From Promicromonosporaceae bacterium (GTDB taxonomy: Bacteria > Actinomycetota > Actinomycetes > Actinomycetales > Cellulomonadaceae): a stretch of 24,046 nt of DNA. The notes under the pieces were generated by a model that was given only the letters and a program-made list of their open reading frames with translations, did not search any database and was not told where the DNA came from. The translations under genes were made by a program, and so were the position numbers. The stretch lies in assembly GCA_009780755.1 (NCBI GenBank), contig WQZL01000011.1:1-24046 (forward strand), written 5' to 3'. Positions within the stretch are counted from its first letter, which is position 1. The number at the start of each line of letters is the position of its first letter. Of this stretch, positions 15,983 through 23,637 are shown in pieces.

Positions 15983-16819
15983 TCAGGCTCCTTCCGCGTG
16001 GTCGAGGCCGTCGATGGGTCGGGCCTCATAGGTGTCTCGGACGTACTGGCCATACCTGGAGTACGGGGCCAGGTGATAGGCGCGGAACCATTCGGCGGGC
16101 TGGCCAGGTTCCTGGATCAGCCCGATTCCGGGCTTGGCGACGGTCAACGCCTCAACGGTCGGAGCGTCGATGCCCTCGAAGACCATCCGGACGCCGTCCG
16201 CGTTGTCCATCCGCATAGCAATGCGACGCGAATACTGCGCACGATCCCCGCCACCCATCACGGTCGCGTCGGGCCGTTGGATGACGGTCACCACCGTGAA
16301 TCCGGCCTTACGGGACTCGCGAAGCAAGCGCCCGGCGTCGGCAAGGATGCGCTTCTTGACGCTCGGACTTCCACGCGGGGCCAGAGAGCCCTCGGCTTCG
16401 GGGGCTGCGAGCAGCCCTGCGTACTCTTCGAGGATGACGACGATGGTCGGAGCGGCATGGCTTGCCTGCCACATGTCGATGCCATCAGGAAGCAGCGCGG
16501 CGATCCTCCGATCCATTAGGGCTACCGCGCGCTCCAATACCTCGGCGTGACGACTCATGTCCGAAGTCCCGAGCGCAATCCGTCCCGGGAACTCGTCGCG
16601 GTCGAAAGGTGCGAGGGTCAGCGATGACGGGTCGCATCCGATGATCTGCACGCGCGGGTCGGCGGCGATGGAGGCCAGCATCGCGTAGGTCAGCACCGTC
16701 TTACCGGAGCCGGTGGCGCCGACGACGAGGGTGTGGTGCTTGTGCGGCGTCCACGTCACCAGTCCGCCGGCCTGTAGGTGTCCGATTGACGGGTTCGGAT
16801 GAAATTTCACGGCAATCAC
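15983..16819 (-). CDS. Short FtsK/TraB-like DNA translocase ATPase
   Basis: This 278-residue ATPase starts at GTG 16819, which overlaps the previous stop as GTGA; GTG 16810 is an alternative start. Walker A is GATGSGKT (34-41) and Walker B is IVVILEE (126-132), followed by YAGLL. The segment LMDRRIAALLPDGID (101-115) resembles the linker preceding Walker B in FtsK/SpoIIIE motors. It is essentially a bare motor domain with no membrane segments and no obvious C-terminal gamma domain. FtsK-like proteins of actinobacterial integrative elements move double-stranded DNA between mycelial or cell compartments. The adjacent membrane protein could anchor it. It could equally be an ATPase for mobilisation only. 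Next downstream are xis and int. Confidence 0.85.
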   Translation of the reverse strand: MIAVKFHPNPSIGHLQAGGLVTWTPHKHHTLVVGATGSGKTVLTYAMLASIAADPRVQIIGCDPSSLTLAPFDRDEFPGRIALGTSDMSRHAEVLERAVALMDRRIAALLPDGIDMWQASHAAPTIVVILEEYAGLLAAPEAEGSLAPRGSPSVKKRILADAGRLLRESRKAGFTVVTVIQRPDATVMGGGDRAQYSRRIAMRMDNADGVRMVFEGIDAPTVEALTVAKPGIGLIQEPGQPAEWFRAYHLAPYSRYGQYVRDTYEARPIDGLDHAEGA

Positions 16820-17334
16820 CCCGGCGGCGTCTCGGAGGTCAGGTCGACCGATGCGGAGGTTTCCAGCGGGTCGCGCTTGTAGATCGTCAGCAACACCGTT
16901 CCGGCACGCGGGCCTTTGTCGACGGTGACGACGGCCGCACGCAGGTGGCTCGTGATGGCATCGGCGGTCTTAGTGACGGCCTCGATGGTGATGCCATCGC
17001 GCACCCGAACGGTGGCGTCGTATCGGCGAAGGTGCCGGTGGTAGGTGGCGTCGGCGATCTGCGGATGACGCCGCTCAGTGACTTCCGTTCCGTCTGCTTT
17101 GGTTCGTCGGGTGGTGACCGTCACCTTGGCGCCGTCCCACACTCGTTGCAGCCGAAGCGAGAGGTAGATCGCGGCCCAGTGCAGCCACACCACAACACCT
17201 ACGGCGACGACCAGAGCGGCGAGCGCGATGATGAGCCGACCCGCGAGCAGAGCCCGGAACGTGACGTACAGCGCGTCCAGGATGACGACAGCAGAGATGA
17301 GAACCTTTGCCCAGTAGGGCAGTTTGGTGTTCAC
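16816..17334 (-). CDS. Two-helix membrane protein of the transfer module
   Basis: This 172-residue protein is read from GTG 17334, chosen because AAGGAA lies about 7 nt upstream. The longer frame to 17391 would cross an inverted repeat. Two hydrophobic helices occupy about residues 9-27 and 30-52 (the second contains IIALAALVVAVGVVVWLHW), followed by a basic, mixed alpha/beta cytoplasmic domain of about 115 residues ending ASVDLTSETPPG. I do not recognise a named family. It overlaps the FtsK-like gene by 4 bp, so translation is probably coupled. I infer that it could be the membrane anchor or spread protein of the translocase. Confidence 0.75.
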   Translation of the reverse strand: MNTKLPYWAKVLISAVVILDALYVTFRALLAGRLIIALAALVVAVGVVVWLHWAAIYLSLRLQRVWDGAKVTVTTRRTKADGTEVTERRHPQIADATYHRHLRRYDATVRVRDGITIEAVTKTADAITSHLRAAVVTVDKGPRAGTVLLTIYKRDPLETSASVDLTSETPPG

Positions 17335-17361
17335 TAGAGTTTCCTTCCCTGATGAAGGAGC

Positions 17362-17402
17362 GACGGGGGTCGAGTACCGTCGAAAAGTCATCGGCCCCCG
17401 TC
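17362..17402 (-). terminator. Stem-loop between two genes of the element module
   Basis: GACGGGGG (17362-17369) pairs perfectly with CCCCCGTC (17395-17402). The 25-nt loop contains a smaller TCGA...TCGA self-pair. It lies 12 bp downstream of the 114-residue gene and 28 bp upstream of the membrane-protein start, so it could terminate most transcripts and lower expression of the transfer and excision genes, or serve as a processing site or a protein- or DNA-transfer recognition site. No U tract follows on the minus strand. Confidence 0.55.
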
Positions 17403-17413
17403 ACCCACAACCA

Positions 17414-17758
17414 TCACGCCTTGACCGGCGCGTAGTTCTCCAGCGCGATCCCGACCCGAAGATCGAAGGCGTCCCGCTGGTTGGACACGTTCAGCACTGC
17501 TGCCCCAGCGCCCTCAAACACGACCCCGAGAGGCACCGCGTCCGGCAACTGAACCGGCGAAGTGATCTGCGCAGCGAACCTGTCCCCGGCAATCTCAACC
17601 GTGGCCTCGAAGCCGTACAACACCCGACCCTTCTCGTCGACCTGGGTGCGGTCCGTGCGCTGCCCGTTCTCGTACACCGCCTTCGCGCGGCTCTCGGTGG
17701 CCACGGGCACAAACTTGATCGACGCGCCCGGGTACTTGATGGAAATCCTGCTAGCCAT
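17414..17758 (-). CDS. Small conserved-looking protein of unknown function
   Basis: This 114-residue protein starts at ATG 17758, preceded by GAAGGGAAG about 7 nt upstream. It has no membrane segment and no Cys. Alternating hydrophobic residues suggest a beta-rich fold (ASIKFVPV, GRVLYGFEATVEIAG, VPLGVVFEGAGAAVLNV). I do not recognise the family. It is the first gene of the minus-strand element module, immediately behind the divergent promoter region shared with the XRE regulator, a position often taken by an early or accessory replication or transfer protein. Function is unassigned. Confidence 0.75.
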   Translation of the reverse strand: MASRISIKYPGASIKFVPVATESRAKAVYENGQRTDRTQVDEKGRVLYGFEATVEIAGDRFAAQITSPVQLPDAVPLGVVFEGAGAAVLNVSNQRDAFDLRVGIALENYAPVKA

Positions 17759-17792
17759 GATGCACTTCCCTTCTAATGTAGGTACTCTCGCA

Positions 17793-17805
17793 CTCTAATT
17801 TAGAG
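17793..17805. promoter_or_regulatory. Candidate operator in the divergent promoter region
   Basis: CTCTAA-T-TTAGAG is a perfect 6-bp inverted repeat around one base. It lies in the 103-bp gap between the leftward small-protein gene (ATG 17758) and the rightward XRE gene (GTG 17862). A related half, TTCTAA, lies at 17771-17776. The spot is relatively AT-rich in a GC-rich context. A palindrome here next to an HTH regulator gene is a natural binding site for that regulator or an overlapping -10 element. No binding evidence is possible from sequence alone. Confidence 0.5.
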
Positions 17806-17861
17806 CGTCGGATGTGCGCAACAGGAACACGAGTGTGCCTTCTGGGCAGTAGCATGGCTCC

Positions 17862-18860
17862 GTGCCAAGGGTCAAGAAGAGTCTCGGAGATCCGACGATC
17901 GATCCGATCGCGCAGCAGATCGCTCTCAACATCACCTACGTCCGAATGCTGCTGGGGCTTCGGTACACAGACCTCGCAGTGCGAACCGACGGCGCCTTGT
18001 CTCCCCTCAGCGTCAGTCGCATCTGCCAGGGGAAGCGAACCGTACTCGCCGCTGAGTTAGTGGTCCTCGGAGAGGCTCTTGACATCGAGCCTGGGAACCT
18101 CACCAGAGCATGGCCAACCTATCAGGACGAGTCTCCATGGACATGGAGTCCCGCTGCTGTAGCTCCTGTTCAGCGCGGCCATCTACCTACAGAGAGCCGA
18201 ATACTGCGGCAACTACGTCGCCAAGCGATCGGCGACTGGCAGACGGCGGCTGGGATGCTCCGCCCCGATTTGGTCAGCGACATCTTCTCAATCAACAACA
18301 TGGCGGTGCGCGAGCCGAAGGTTCCTGAACGTGGGGACATAGAAGGCACGGCGCAGTTGCAGATGGCAGTCGCAAGCGTTCTAGCCGACCTCCTTGGACA
18401 GACTCTCAACCGCTGGACACGATGGCGATCTGAGGCCGAAGCCCTGTGGTCCTCACTCGCTCAGAGTGATCGGCGACCCACCGAGATTGCAACACGGCTC
18501 GAAGGATCCTTGGAACTGCAAGCCCAGTTTGAGCGTGATCACGCGCGATCGGTTGCTTACTACAACGAGCGACGGCAAGTCTCTGCCGATCTCCAAGGGC
18601 TACCGGAATACTGTCGACCGCCACACGCGGGGAAGATCTGGGAGCGCGAGGTTCTGACCGCTCTACAAGGCTTCAACGCAGAGGTGGCAGACCCGAACCC
18701 TTGGACATCCTTCGAGCGAGTCAGGCAGGCTGTGGTGGGAAGTAGTCTCAACCACCTAGTCTCCTGGGCCGAGCGAAACCCCCGTCTTGAGCCGCGCGGG
18801 TTTGGCGAGTTATGGACGCTCGAGCGCCGAAAAGTTCACATCGCCGAGGATGAGGATTAG
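17862..18860 (+). CDS. XRE-type regulator with large unknown C-terminal domain
   Basis: This is a 332-residue protein. GTG 17862 is the likeliest start; the ribosome-binding site is poor, so a short leader or leaderless transcript is possible. Residues 15-80 look like a Cro/C1-type HTH (QQIALNITYVRMLLGL, then LSPLSVSRICQGKR as recognition helix region, then LAAELVVLGEALDIEP). Residues 95-332 form a long helical region that I cannot place, rich in Trp, Arg and Glu (for example NRWTRWRSEAEALW, QAQFERDHARSVAYYNERRQ). Small phage-type repressors are usually 70-230 residues, so the C-terminal domain is extra and may sense a ligand or partner. The gene is divergent from the transfer and integration module and 157 bp upstream of the methyltransferase. 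It may repress the module, the R-M genes, or both. Confidence 0.8.
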   Translation: MPRVKKSLGDPTIDPIAQQIALNITYVRMLLGLRYTDLAVRTDGALSPLSVSRICQGKRTVLAAELVVLGEALDIEPGNLTRAWPTYQDESPWTWSPAAVAPVQRGHLPTESRILRQLRRQAIGDWQTAAGMLRPDLVSDIFSINNMAVREPKVPERGDIEGTAQLQMAVASVLADLLGQTLNRWTRWRSEAEALWSSLAQSDRRPTEIATRLEGSLELQAQFERDHARSVAYYNERRQVSADLQGLPEYCRPPHAGKIWEREVLTALQGFNAEVADPNPWTSFERVRQAVVGSSLNHLVSWAERNPRLEPRGFGELWTLERRKVHIAEDED

Positions 18861-19017
18861 TTGGAATGACCATGCTCCTCCTTCGCAATCGGGTTCTCTT
18901 TCGCCAAATGCTCACATCTGATGCGGTGACGAGGAGTTGCTGCTGCGATGCTCGGGAGGGTCGGTCGGGATCGTGGGCGCAAGCGGCGTTGTCAGTGGCT
19001 CCTGAGAGGATTCGTCC

Positions 19018-20646
19018 ATGACTACGACAACCATCGGGCACGCCACGCTCGGCGAGGTGTTTACCCGTCGCTGGGTTGTGGACACGATTCTGGACTTGGT
19101 GGGGTACACGAGCGACATCGATCTGACCGACAAGGTTCTCATCGAGCCGTCGGTCGGGTCGGGAGCATTCCTGGCCCCGATCGTTGAGCGGCTGTGCGCG
19201 AGTGCCATTCGCCTCGGTGTGCCTTGGGAGGCGTTGGCGGGGGCGATCCACGGCTTTGACCTTCAGCCTCAGCATGTGGCCTCATCGCGAAGGTTGGCAG
19301 CGCTGGCGCTTGAGGCCAACGGCGCCTCAGAGCCAACGGCGGCCTGGCTGGCGTCGTCGTGGATCAAGACGCAGGATTACTTGCTTGATGAGTCGGCTCC
19401 ACAAACTGACTTCGTCGTCGGCAACCCTCCCTACATCCGCTCTGACGACCTCGACGATGGGCTCGAAGCGCGGTACCGAGCCCGCTGGCGAACCATGAAG
19501 GGCCGCTCCGACATCTTCATTGGGTTCTACGAGCGGTCACTCGCACTCCTGCGACCGGGCGGGCACCTTGGCTTCATCTGTGCTGACCGATGGATGCGAA
19601 ACCAGTACGGCGCGCCACTGCGGGAACTTGTGGGCAGGTGCTACTCGATCGACGCCATTTGGCAGATGCACGACGTCGACGCGTTCGAAGCCGAAGTATC
19701 CGCATATCCAGCAATCACGATCCTCTCTCGACAGCGACAGGGCGTTGTCGCCGTCATAGACACCACCGCTGAGTTCGGAGAGTCAGGAGCCAGCCAGGCA
19801 GCAGCTTTCTCACGTTCGTCAGAGACCGAGGGCTCGGGAGACGGATGGACCGGGACGCAGCTTCCTCAGTGGTTCACCGGCCCTGACCTCTGGCCCGCTG
19901 GAGGCCCGCACCGGATTCAGTTGCTGGAGGACTTGGCCCAGCGCTTCCCGACGTTGGAAGAGACAGGGGTCGACACCAAGATCTCAATCGGCGTCGCGAC
20001 TGGTGCAGACAAGGCCTACATCGTGACGCCAGACGCCGATGTAGAGCCTGATCGTTTACTGCCAATGGTGTCGGCGCGCGACATTCGCTCGGGACGCCTA
20101 GAGACGCCGAGCAGAGTAATGATTAACCCATGGGATGACAACGGGCATCTCGTGAACCTCGACAACTATCCGAGAATGCGTAAGACGCTGGCCGCCCACC
20201 CAGCAGTAATCAAGCGGTTTGTCGCGCGCAGGAACCCCGGCGCGTGGCACAGGACGATTGACAAGGTGCATCCTGGGCTGAAGGACCGACCGAAGCTGTT
20301 GCTCCAGGACATGAAGGCACAGATCACCCCGGTGCTAGAACCAGGCGGCTTCTACCCTCACCACAATCTGTACTACATAACCTCAAGCGGCTGGGATCTT
20401 GAGGTGCTTGGCGGGCTGCTCCTGTCGAGAATCGCTCAGGCGTTTATCGAGGCCTACGGCGTCAAGATGCGAGGTGGCACCCTGCGTTTCCAGGCTCAGT
20501 ATCTGCGAAAGATTAGGGTTCCAGCGCCGGAGATGTTGAGCGGCGAGGTCGCCGACCGGCTGCGGAAGGCGTACCGAGCCAGTGACCGCGACGCGGCGAC
20601 ACGAGCATCCGAGGTTGCCTACGGCCTGGCAGAGGGAACCTACTAG
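19018..20646 (+). CDS. Adenine-N6 DNA methyltransferase, XhoI/PaeR7I type
   Basis: This is a 542-residue type II modification enzyme. ATG 19018 follows GAGAGGA at about 6 nt. The N-terminus has the usual entry segment GEVFTRRWVVDTILDLVGY (12-30), then the SAM-binding motif EPSVGSGAFL (43-52), then the catalytic NPPY (136-139). This order (I before IV) is that of gamma-class N6-adenine enzymes. The C-terminal half, about residues 280-530, would be the target-recognition region. The length is close to that of known XhoI/PaeR7I methyltransferases, and the endonuclease gene follows after 9 bp, so it is predicted to methylate the adenine of CTCGAG and protect the host. The specificity is inferred from the partner endonuclease and is not visible in this gene alone. 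Confidence 0.9.
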   Translation: MTTTTIGHATLGEVFTRRWVVDTILDLVGYTSDIDLTDKVLIEPSVGSGAFLAPIVERLCASAIRLGVPWEALAGAIHGFDLQPQHVASSRRLAALALEANGASEPTAAWLASSWIKTQDYLLDESAPQTDFVVGNPPYIRSDDLDDGLEARYRARWRTMKGRSDIFIGFYERSLALLRPGGHLGFICADRWMRNQYGAPLRELVGRCYSIDAIWQMHDVDAFEAEVSAYPAITILSRQRQGVVAVIDTTAEFGESGASQAAAFSRSSETEGSGDGWTGTQLPQWFTGPDLWPAGGPHRIQLLEDLAQRFPTLEETGVDTKISIGVATGADKAYIVTPDADVEPDRLLPMVSARDIRSGRLETPSRVMINPWDDNGHLVNLDNYPRMRKTLAAHPAVIKRFVARRNPGAWHRTIDKVHPGLKDRPKLLLQDMKAQITPVLEPGGFYPHHNLYYITSSGWDLEVLGGLLLSRIAQAFIEAYGVKMRGGTLRFQAQYLRKIRVPAPEMLSGEVADRLRKAYRASDRDAATRASEVAYGLAEGTY

Positions 20647-20655
20647 GATAGCCGG

Positions 20656-21366
20656 ATGGCTGTTGACTTCAACTGGGACCCTTTCATCAGAGCCTCGTGG
20701 CAGGCCCGCGAGGACCAAGCCAACAGACAGCACGCGAGCGGCCGCAGTGACGCTGGCACCAGGGGGGCCGTCACCGGAGGTGGGCACCTAAACGCGCTTC
20801 AAGGAGCAATCGCTGATCTGTTCCGCAACGCACCAGGTATCGATCTTGATGTTCGATCCCGGAAGGGTGACCAGACGAGAACCCTTCCCGGCTACTTCAG
20901 GCCGACCAAGGACTGGGACATCGTGGTGCTTCATCGCGGAGTCTTGGTGGCCGCGATCGAGTTGAAAAGTCAGAGCGGGAGCTTCGGAAACAACTTCAAC
21001 AACAGAACCGAAGAAGCAATAGGCAACGCCGTCGACCTCAGAGCAGCGTTCGAGCACAACGGGCTTGGCATCATTCGCCCCTGGCTTGGATTCGTGATGG
21101 TTCTCGAAGCCGCAGAGAGCTCAACGACAGCTCGACGCATTGGGACTGCGGCGTTCCCGACAGATCCAGCTTTTGGCGAGACCAGCTACCTAGATCGCTA
21201 CCGGATCCTGATGAGAAGGCTTCTCGACGAGGGCCAGTACGACGCTGGGGCGATCGTCGCCTCAGTCAAGGGGCAGGGCATCACGCAGGACCCGAAGGAC
21301 GACCTATCGCTCCCCAAGTTCGCTGAGGCGGTTCACGCTCGCATCGAAGCCATCCGGCAAGGATGA
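20656..21366 (+). CDS. Type II restriction endonuclease, XhoI/PaeR7I family
   Basis: This 236-residue protein has the usual size of the family. Conserved features I recognise are the N-terminal ASGRSDAGTRGAVTGG (27-42), FRPTKDWDIVV (81-91) and IELKSQSGSFGNNFNNRTEE (101-120). The PD-(D/E)xK catalytic set would be Asp88, Glu102 and Lys104. A C-terminal segment YLDRYRILMRRLLDEGQYDAGA is also typical (shown by its ends YLDRYR and QYDAGA). Members cut CTCGAG. The gene is 9 bp behind the methyltransferase, same strand, so methyltransferase is made first. It converges on the OLD nuclease gene with 39 bp between stops. There is no sign of decay. Confidence 0.92.
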   Translation: MAVDFNWDPFIRASWQAREDQANRQHASGRSDAGTRGAVTGGGHLNALQGAIADLFRNAPGIDLDVRSRKGDQTRTLPGYFRPTKDWDIVVLHRGVLVAAIELKSQSGSFGNNFNNRTEEAIGNAVDLRAAFEHNGLGIIRPWLGFVMVLEAAESSTTARRIGTAAFPTDPAFGETSYLDRYRILMRRLLDEGQYDAGAIVASVKGQGITQDPKDDLSLPKFAEAVHARIEAIRQG

Positions 21367-21405
21367 TCTCCAAATTGACCTGCTAGCAGCAGTGCTGGTA
21401 ACACA

Positions 21406-23490
21406 TCAGTTATAGATCTTCGCGAATATTCCTCGGAGCTCCTGGACTACGGCGCCTGCTTTGTCGCCGTGAAGTTCGCGCAGAGCCTCAAGGCTCGTCG
21501 TGTTCTCGCAGAATTTCATGGCTGCCTCGACCTTGCTGCTGCTACTCGCATTTGTTGGGCAGTACGCCTCAAGGTCCCCCAGACGTAGAACGAACACACT
21601 CTCCTCAGCGAGAACTGAAATGACGGCGTCGCGCGCAGAGGTGATCTCTTGCGAAGATGGGGACTTGAGCTCTTCGAGCTTTAGATCGGCATCGCCGATG
21701 GCGAAGAGTTCGCTCAGCGTCTCGTCTAGGCGGTCGGCAACATCGCTGCTTGGAGTCTTGCGCCAATCAGACAGATGGGACTGTGCTGAGTGCCACAATT
21801 CTTTGGCGGTGCGGCGGCCCGTGATCTTCCGCACAGCCGCACTGTTTGGTTCGCCCACAGTAGTGATCGCCCTGGTGGTCAGGTCCATCAGTTTTGAGTG
21901 CAGGCATCTGGTGTTTTCGTCTTGGGTCAGATGCTCAAAGCCGCGTACGAGGGCATCTAGATCGGCGATGACGTGGATCGGGATCTTGAAGATGGAAAAG
22001 AACTCCCTGTAGCGTTTGATGTTCCCCTTGCCGTCGGTCTTGACGAACATGATGTTCTTCTCTACGTCGTCCCAGTTCTGCTCAATCAGTCGCGCCAGGT
22101 GTGGGTAGGTAAAGGTGTCGCTGTCGCCTTCGACTAGGACGACACTCTGCGCGAAGAATGCTGCCTCGTTATTCTCATGCTGCACAATCTGGTAGGCATC
22201 CCGATGATTGATCGTAAGGTCAACGGGGTGTGCCGACACTCCGTCGCCGGTCTTCTGGAGTCGCGCGAAGCCCTTCGTTCCTGGGCGGAAGAACCCCGGA
22301 GAGTGGGTTGTGACTACCACCTGGTGCTCCTCCGAGAAAGCACGCAATGCTTCCATCAACTGACGCTGCGCCCGGGGATGCAGGTAGAGTTCCGGCTCCT
22401 CGAAGAGCAGGACGTAAGAGGGGCGCGGGGACTCTGACCGCGTCGCCTCATCGCTCAGGCCGCTGCTGCGGATGCTGGCGTACGCTCGAAGCAGGGCGAA
22501 TAGGACGGTCCGTTTGAGGCCGTCGCCTTTGCTGGAAATGGAACCATCGTGCCCATCGTCAACGCGCAGTTCAGCGCTGGAAAGTAACATGGAGAGCGTA
22601 GGTGCGGGCACGTCCATACGGAGAGAGATGCCGGGAAAACTCGCCAGGACGAACTTCTCGATCGTTGATTCGATGTGTCGAACTGCCTCGAGTCGGTTGT
22701 CGACTTCGAACCCATCGTCCGTCAAGTATCTGTTGAGTTTCTGATGAACGGAGCGGAATTGATCGTGGATGTCGCCAAATTGGTCCTCTACCTCGTTAAA
22801 GAGCAGCTCAAGGAGTTTGCTGAAGGCTGACGCTCCGGTCGGCTTGGCCTCTACGGAGGCGTCCTTCACGGCTTCGATGTAGATCACGGATGGGAGGAGT
22901 GGCTTGACGGCCTGTGCGATGCCCGTTGGGTACGCGGTTGGGGTCTCCTCTAGCTCCTCGGGTGGAATTCGCTTTATCAGTTCCGCCCACGCGTCTTTGA
23001 CATCCTGCTGAGTCGGCGTTGTGGGTAGCAACGCATCTATCGATGGCTGCAACTCGACGACAGCTTGACGGAGTTGAGCCCCCTTCTTTCCCTTGATGAC
23101 TGAAGTAAGGACTTCTTGACTCCATGCTTGGTCTCGCGGGCTGAGTGCCAAGTACTTGGAATCGGCTCTCCCACCGAACTCCTGCGCGCGAACGACTGTA
23201 AGTGTGCCATCTCTGAGCATGCTGCGGACACGGTCTCGATGCGCTTCGCCCACTCGTCGAAGGTCATCTTCACCGATCCCCTCAATGCGCAGTTCCACGC
23301 TCGCCGGGAGTTTCGGATCTCGGAAATCTTCATCGCCAAGCTTCTTGTCTTCTAGTACGTACTGAACCGCATGGAGCACGGATGACTTGCCAGCGTTGTT
23401 CTCGCCAATGAGGCACCCCAGTTGGGGTAGGGGGAGCTCGGTGACGCTGTGAGCCCGGAAGTTCTCGATCCTGACATGAGTGAGGCGCAT
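21406..23490 (-). CDS. OLD-family nuclease (ABC-type ATPase + TOPRIM)
   Basis: This is a 694-residue protein. ATG 23490 has AGGGT about 8 nt upstream. The N-terminal ATPase shows RLTHVRIENFRAH, Walker A GENNAGKSS (about 29-37), a signature-like SSKGDGLKR near 320, Walker B YVLLFEEPELYLHP near 365 and a switch His in VVTTHSPGFF near 400. The C-terminal TOPRIM nuclease begins at SVVLVEGDSDTFTYPHL near 455 (metal-binding Glu) and has the Asp pair in IHVIADLDAL near 515. OLD proteins are metal-dependent DNA nucleases. Phage P2 Old and the Gabija GajA subunit belong to this family and act against phage or foreign DNA. No UvrD-like GajB helicase is adjacent downstream, and the upstream neighbour is only partly visible, so it is better read as a stand-alone class 1 type. 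It probably acts as defence cargo. Confidence 0.92.
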   Translation of the reverse strand: MRLTHVRIENFRAHSVTELPLPQLGCLIGENNAGKSSVLHAVQYVLEDKKLGDEDFRDPKLPASVELRIEGIGEDDLRRVGEAHRDRVRSMLRDGTLTVVRAQEFGGRADSKYLALSPRDQAWSQEVLTSVIKGKKGAQLRQAVVELQPSIDALLPTTPTQQDVKDAWAELIKRIPPEELEETPTAYPTGIAQAVKPLLPSVIYIEAVKDASVEAKPTGASAFSKLLELLFNEVEDQFGDIHDQFRSVHQKLNRYLTDDGFEVDNRLEAVRHIESTIEKFVLASFPGISLRMDVPAPTLSMLLSSAELRVDDGHDGSISSKGDGLKRTVLFALLRAYASIRSSGLSDEATRSESPRPSYVLLFEEPELYLHPRAQRQLMEALRAFSEEHQVVVTTHSPGFFRPGTKGFARLQKTGDGVSAHPVDLTINHRDAYQIVQHENNEAAFFAQSVVLVEGDSDTFTYPHLARLIEQNWDDVEKNIMFVKTDGKGNIKRYREFFSIFKIPIHVIADLDALVRGFEHLTQDENTRCLHSKLMDLTTRAITTVGEPNSAAVRKITGRRTAKELWHSAQSHLSDWRKTPSSDVADRLDETLSELFAIGDADLKLEELKSPSSQEITSARDAVISVLAEESVFVLRLGDLEAYCPTNASSSSKVEAAMKFCENTTSLEALRELHGDKAGAVVQELRGIFAKIYN

Positions 23491-23538
23491 GCGAACACCC
23501 TATGGCACTGACTGACCCCCGAACTGGCTGGAATCGGA

Positions 23539-23568
23539 GTAATCCCCGAAGTTTCTTTACTAGTTCAA
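23539..23568 (-). promoter_or_regulatory. Candidate promoter of the OLD nuclease gene
   Basis: Read on the minus strand, TTGAAC (23568-23563) and GATTAC (23544-23539) are spaced 18 bp apart, about 50 bp before the ATG at 23490. The -35 matches four and the -10 three of six consensus bases. It is a weak match, listed because no better candidate is seen. Confidence 0.25.
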
Positions 23569-23569
23569 G

Positions 23570-23590
23570 GGGCCGCCCTGCGGGCGGCCC
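23570..23590 (-). terminator. Perfect short stem-loop, possible gene end
   Basis: GGGCCGCCC, a TGC loop and GGGCGGCCC make a 9-bp perfect stem, all G/C. No T tract lies on either side. By position it could end transcription of the minus-strand gene whose stop is at 23813, just before the OLD promoter; the -35-like box abuts it, so it might also modulate that promoter. Confidence 0.45.
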
Positions 23591-23637
23591 TGCCTGACCG
23601 CGTTGTCGCTTCGCGCCAGCAGTCGGGCCGCATCAGG

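Noticed and set aside
18748..19275. Minus-strand frame of 175 codons across the regulator/methyltransferase gap
   Set aside because: It overlaps both real genes on the other strand, has no ribosome-binding site of note and no recognisable domain.
23570..23590. Right attachment site near GGGGCCGCCC
   Set aside because: It shares only GC-rich letters with the tRNA acceptor end and has no T-arm sequence, so it is not a copy of the tRNA 3' segment.
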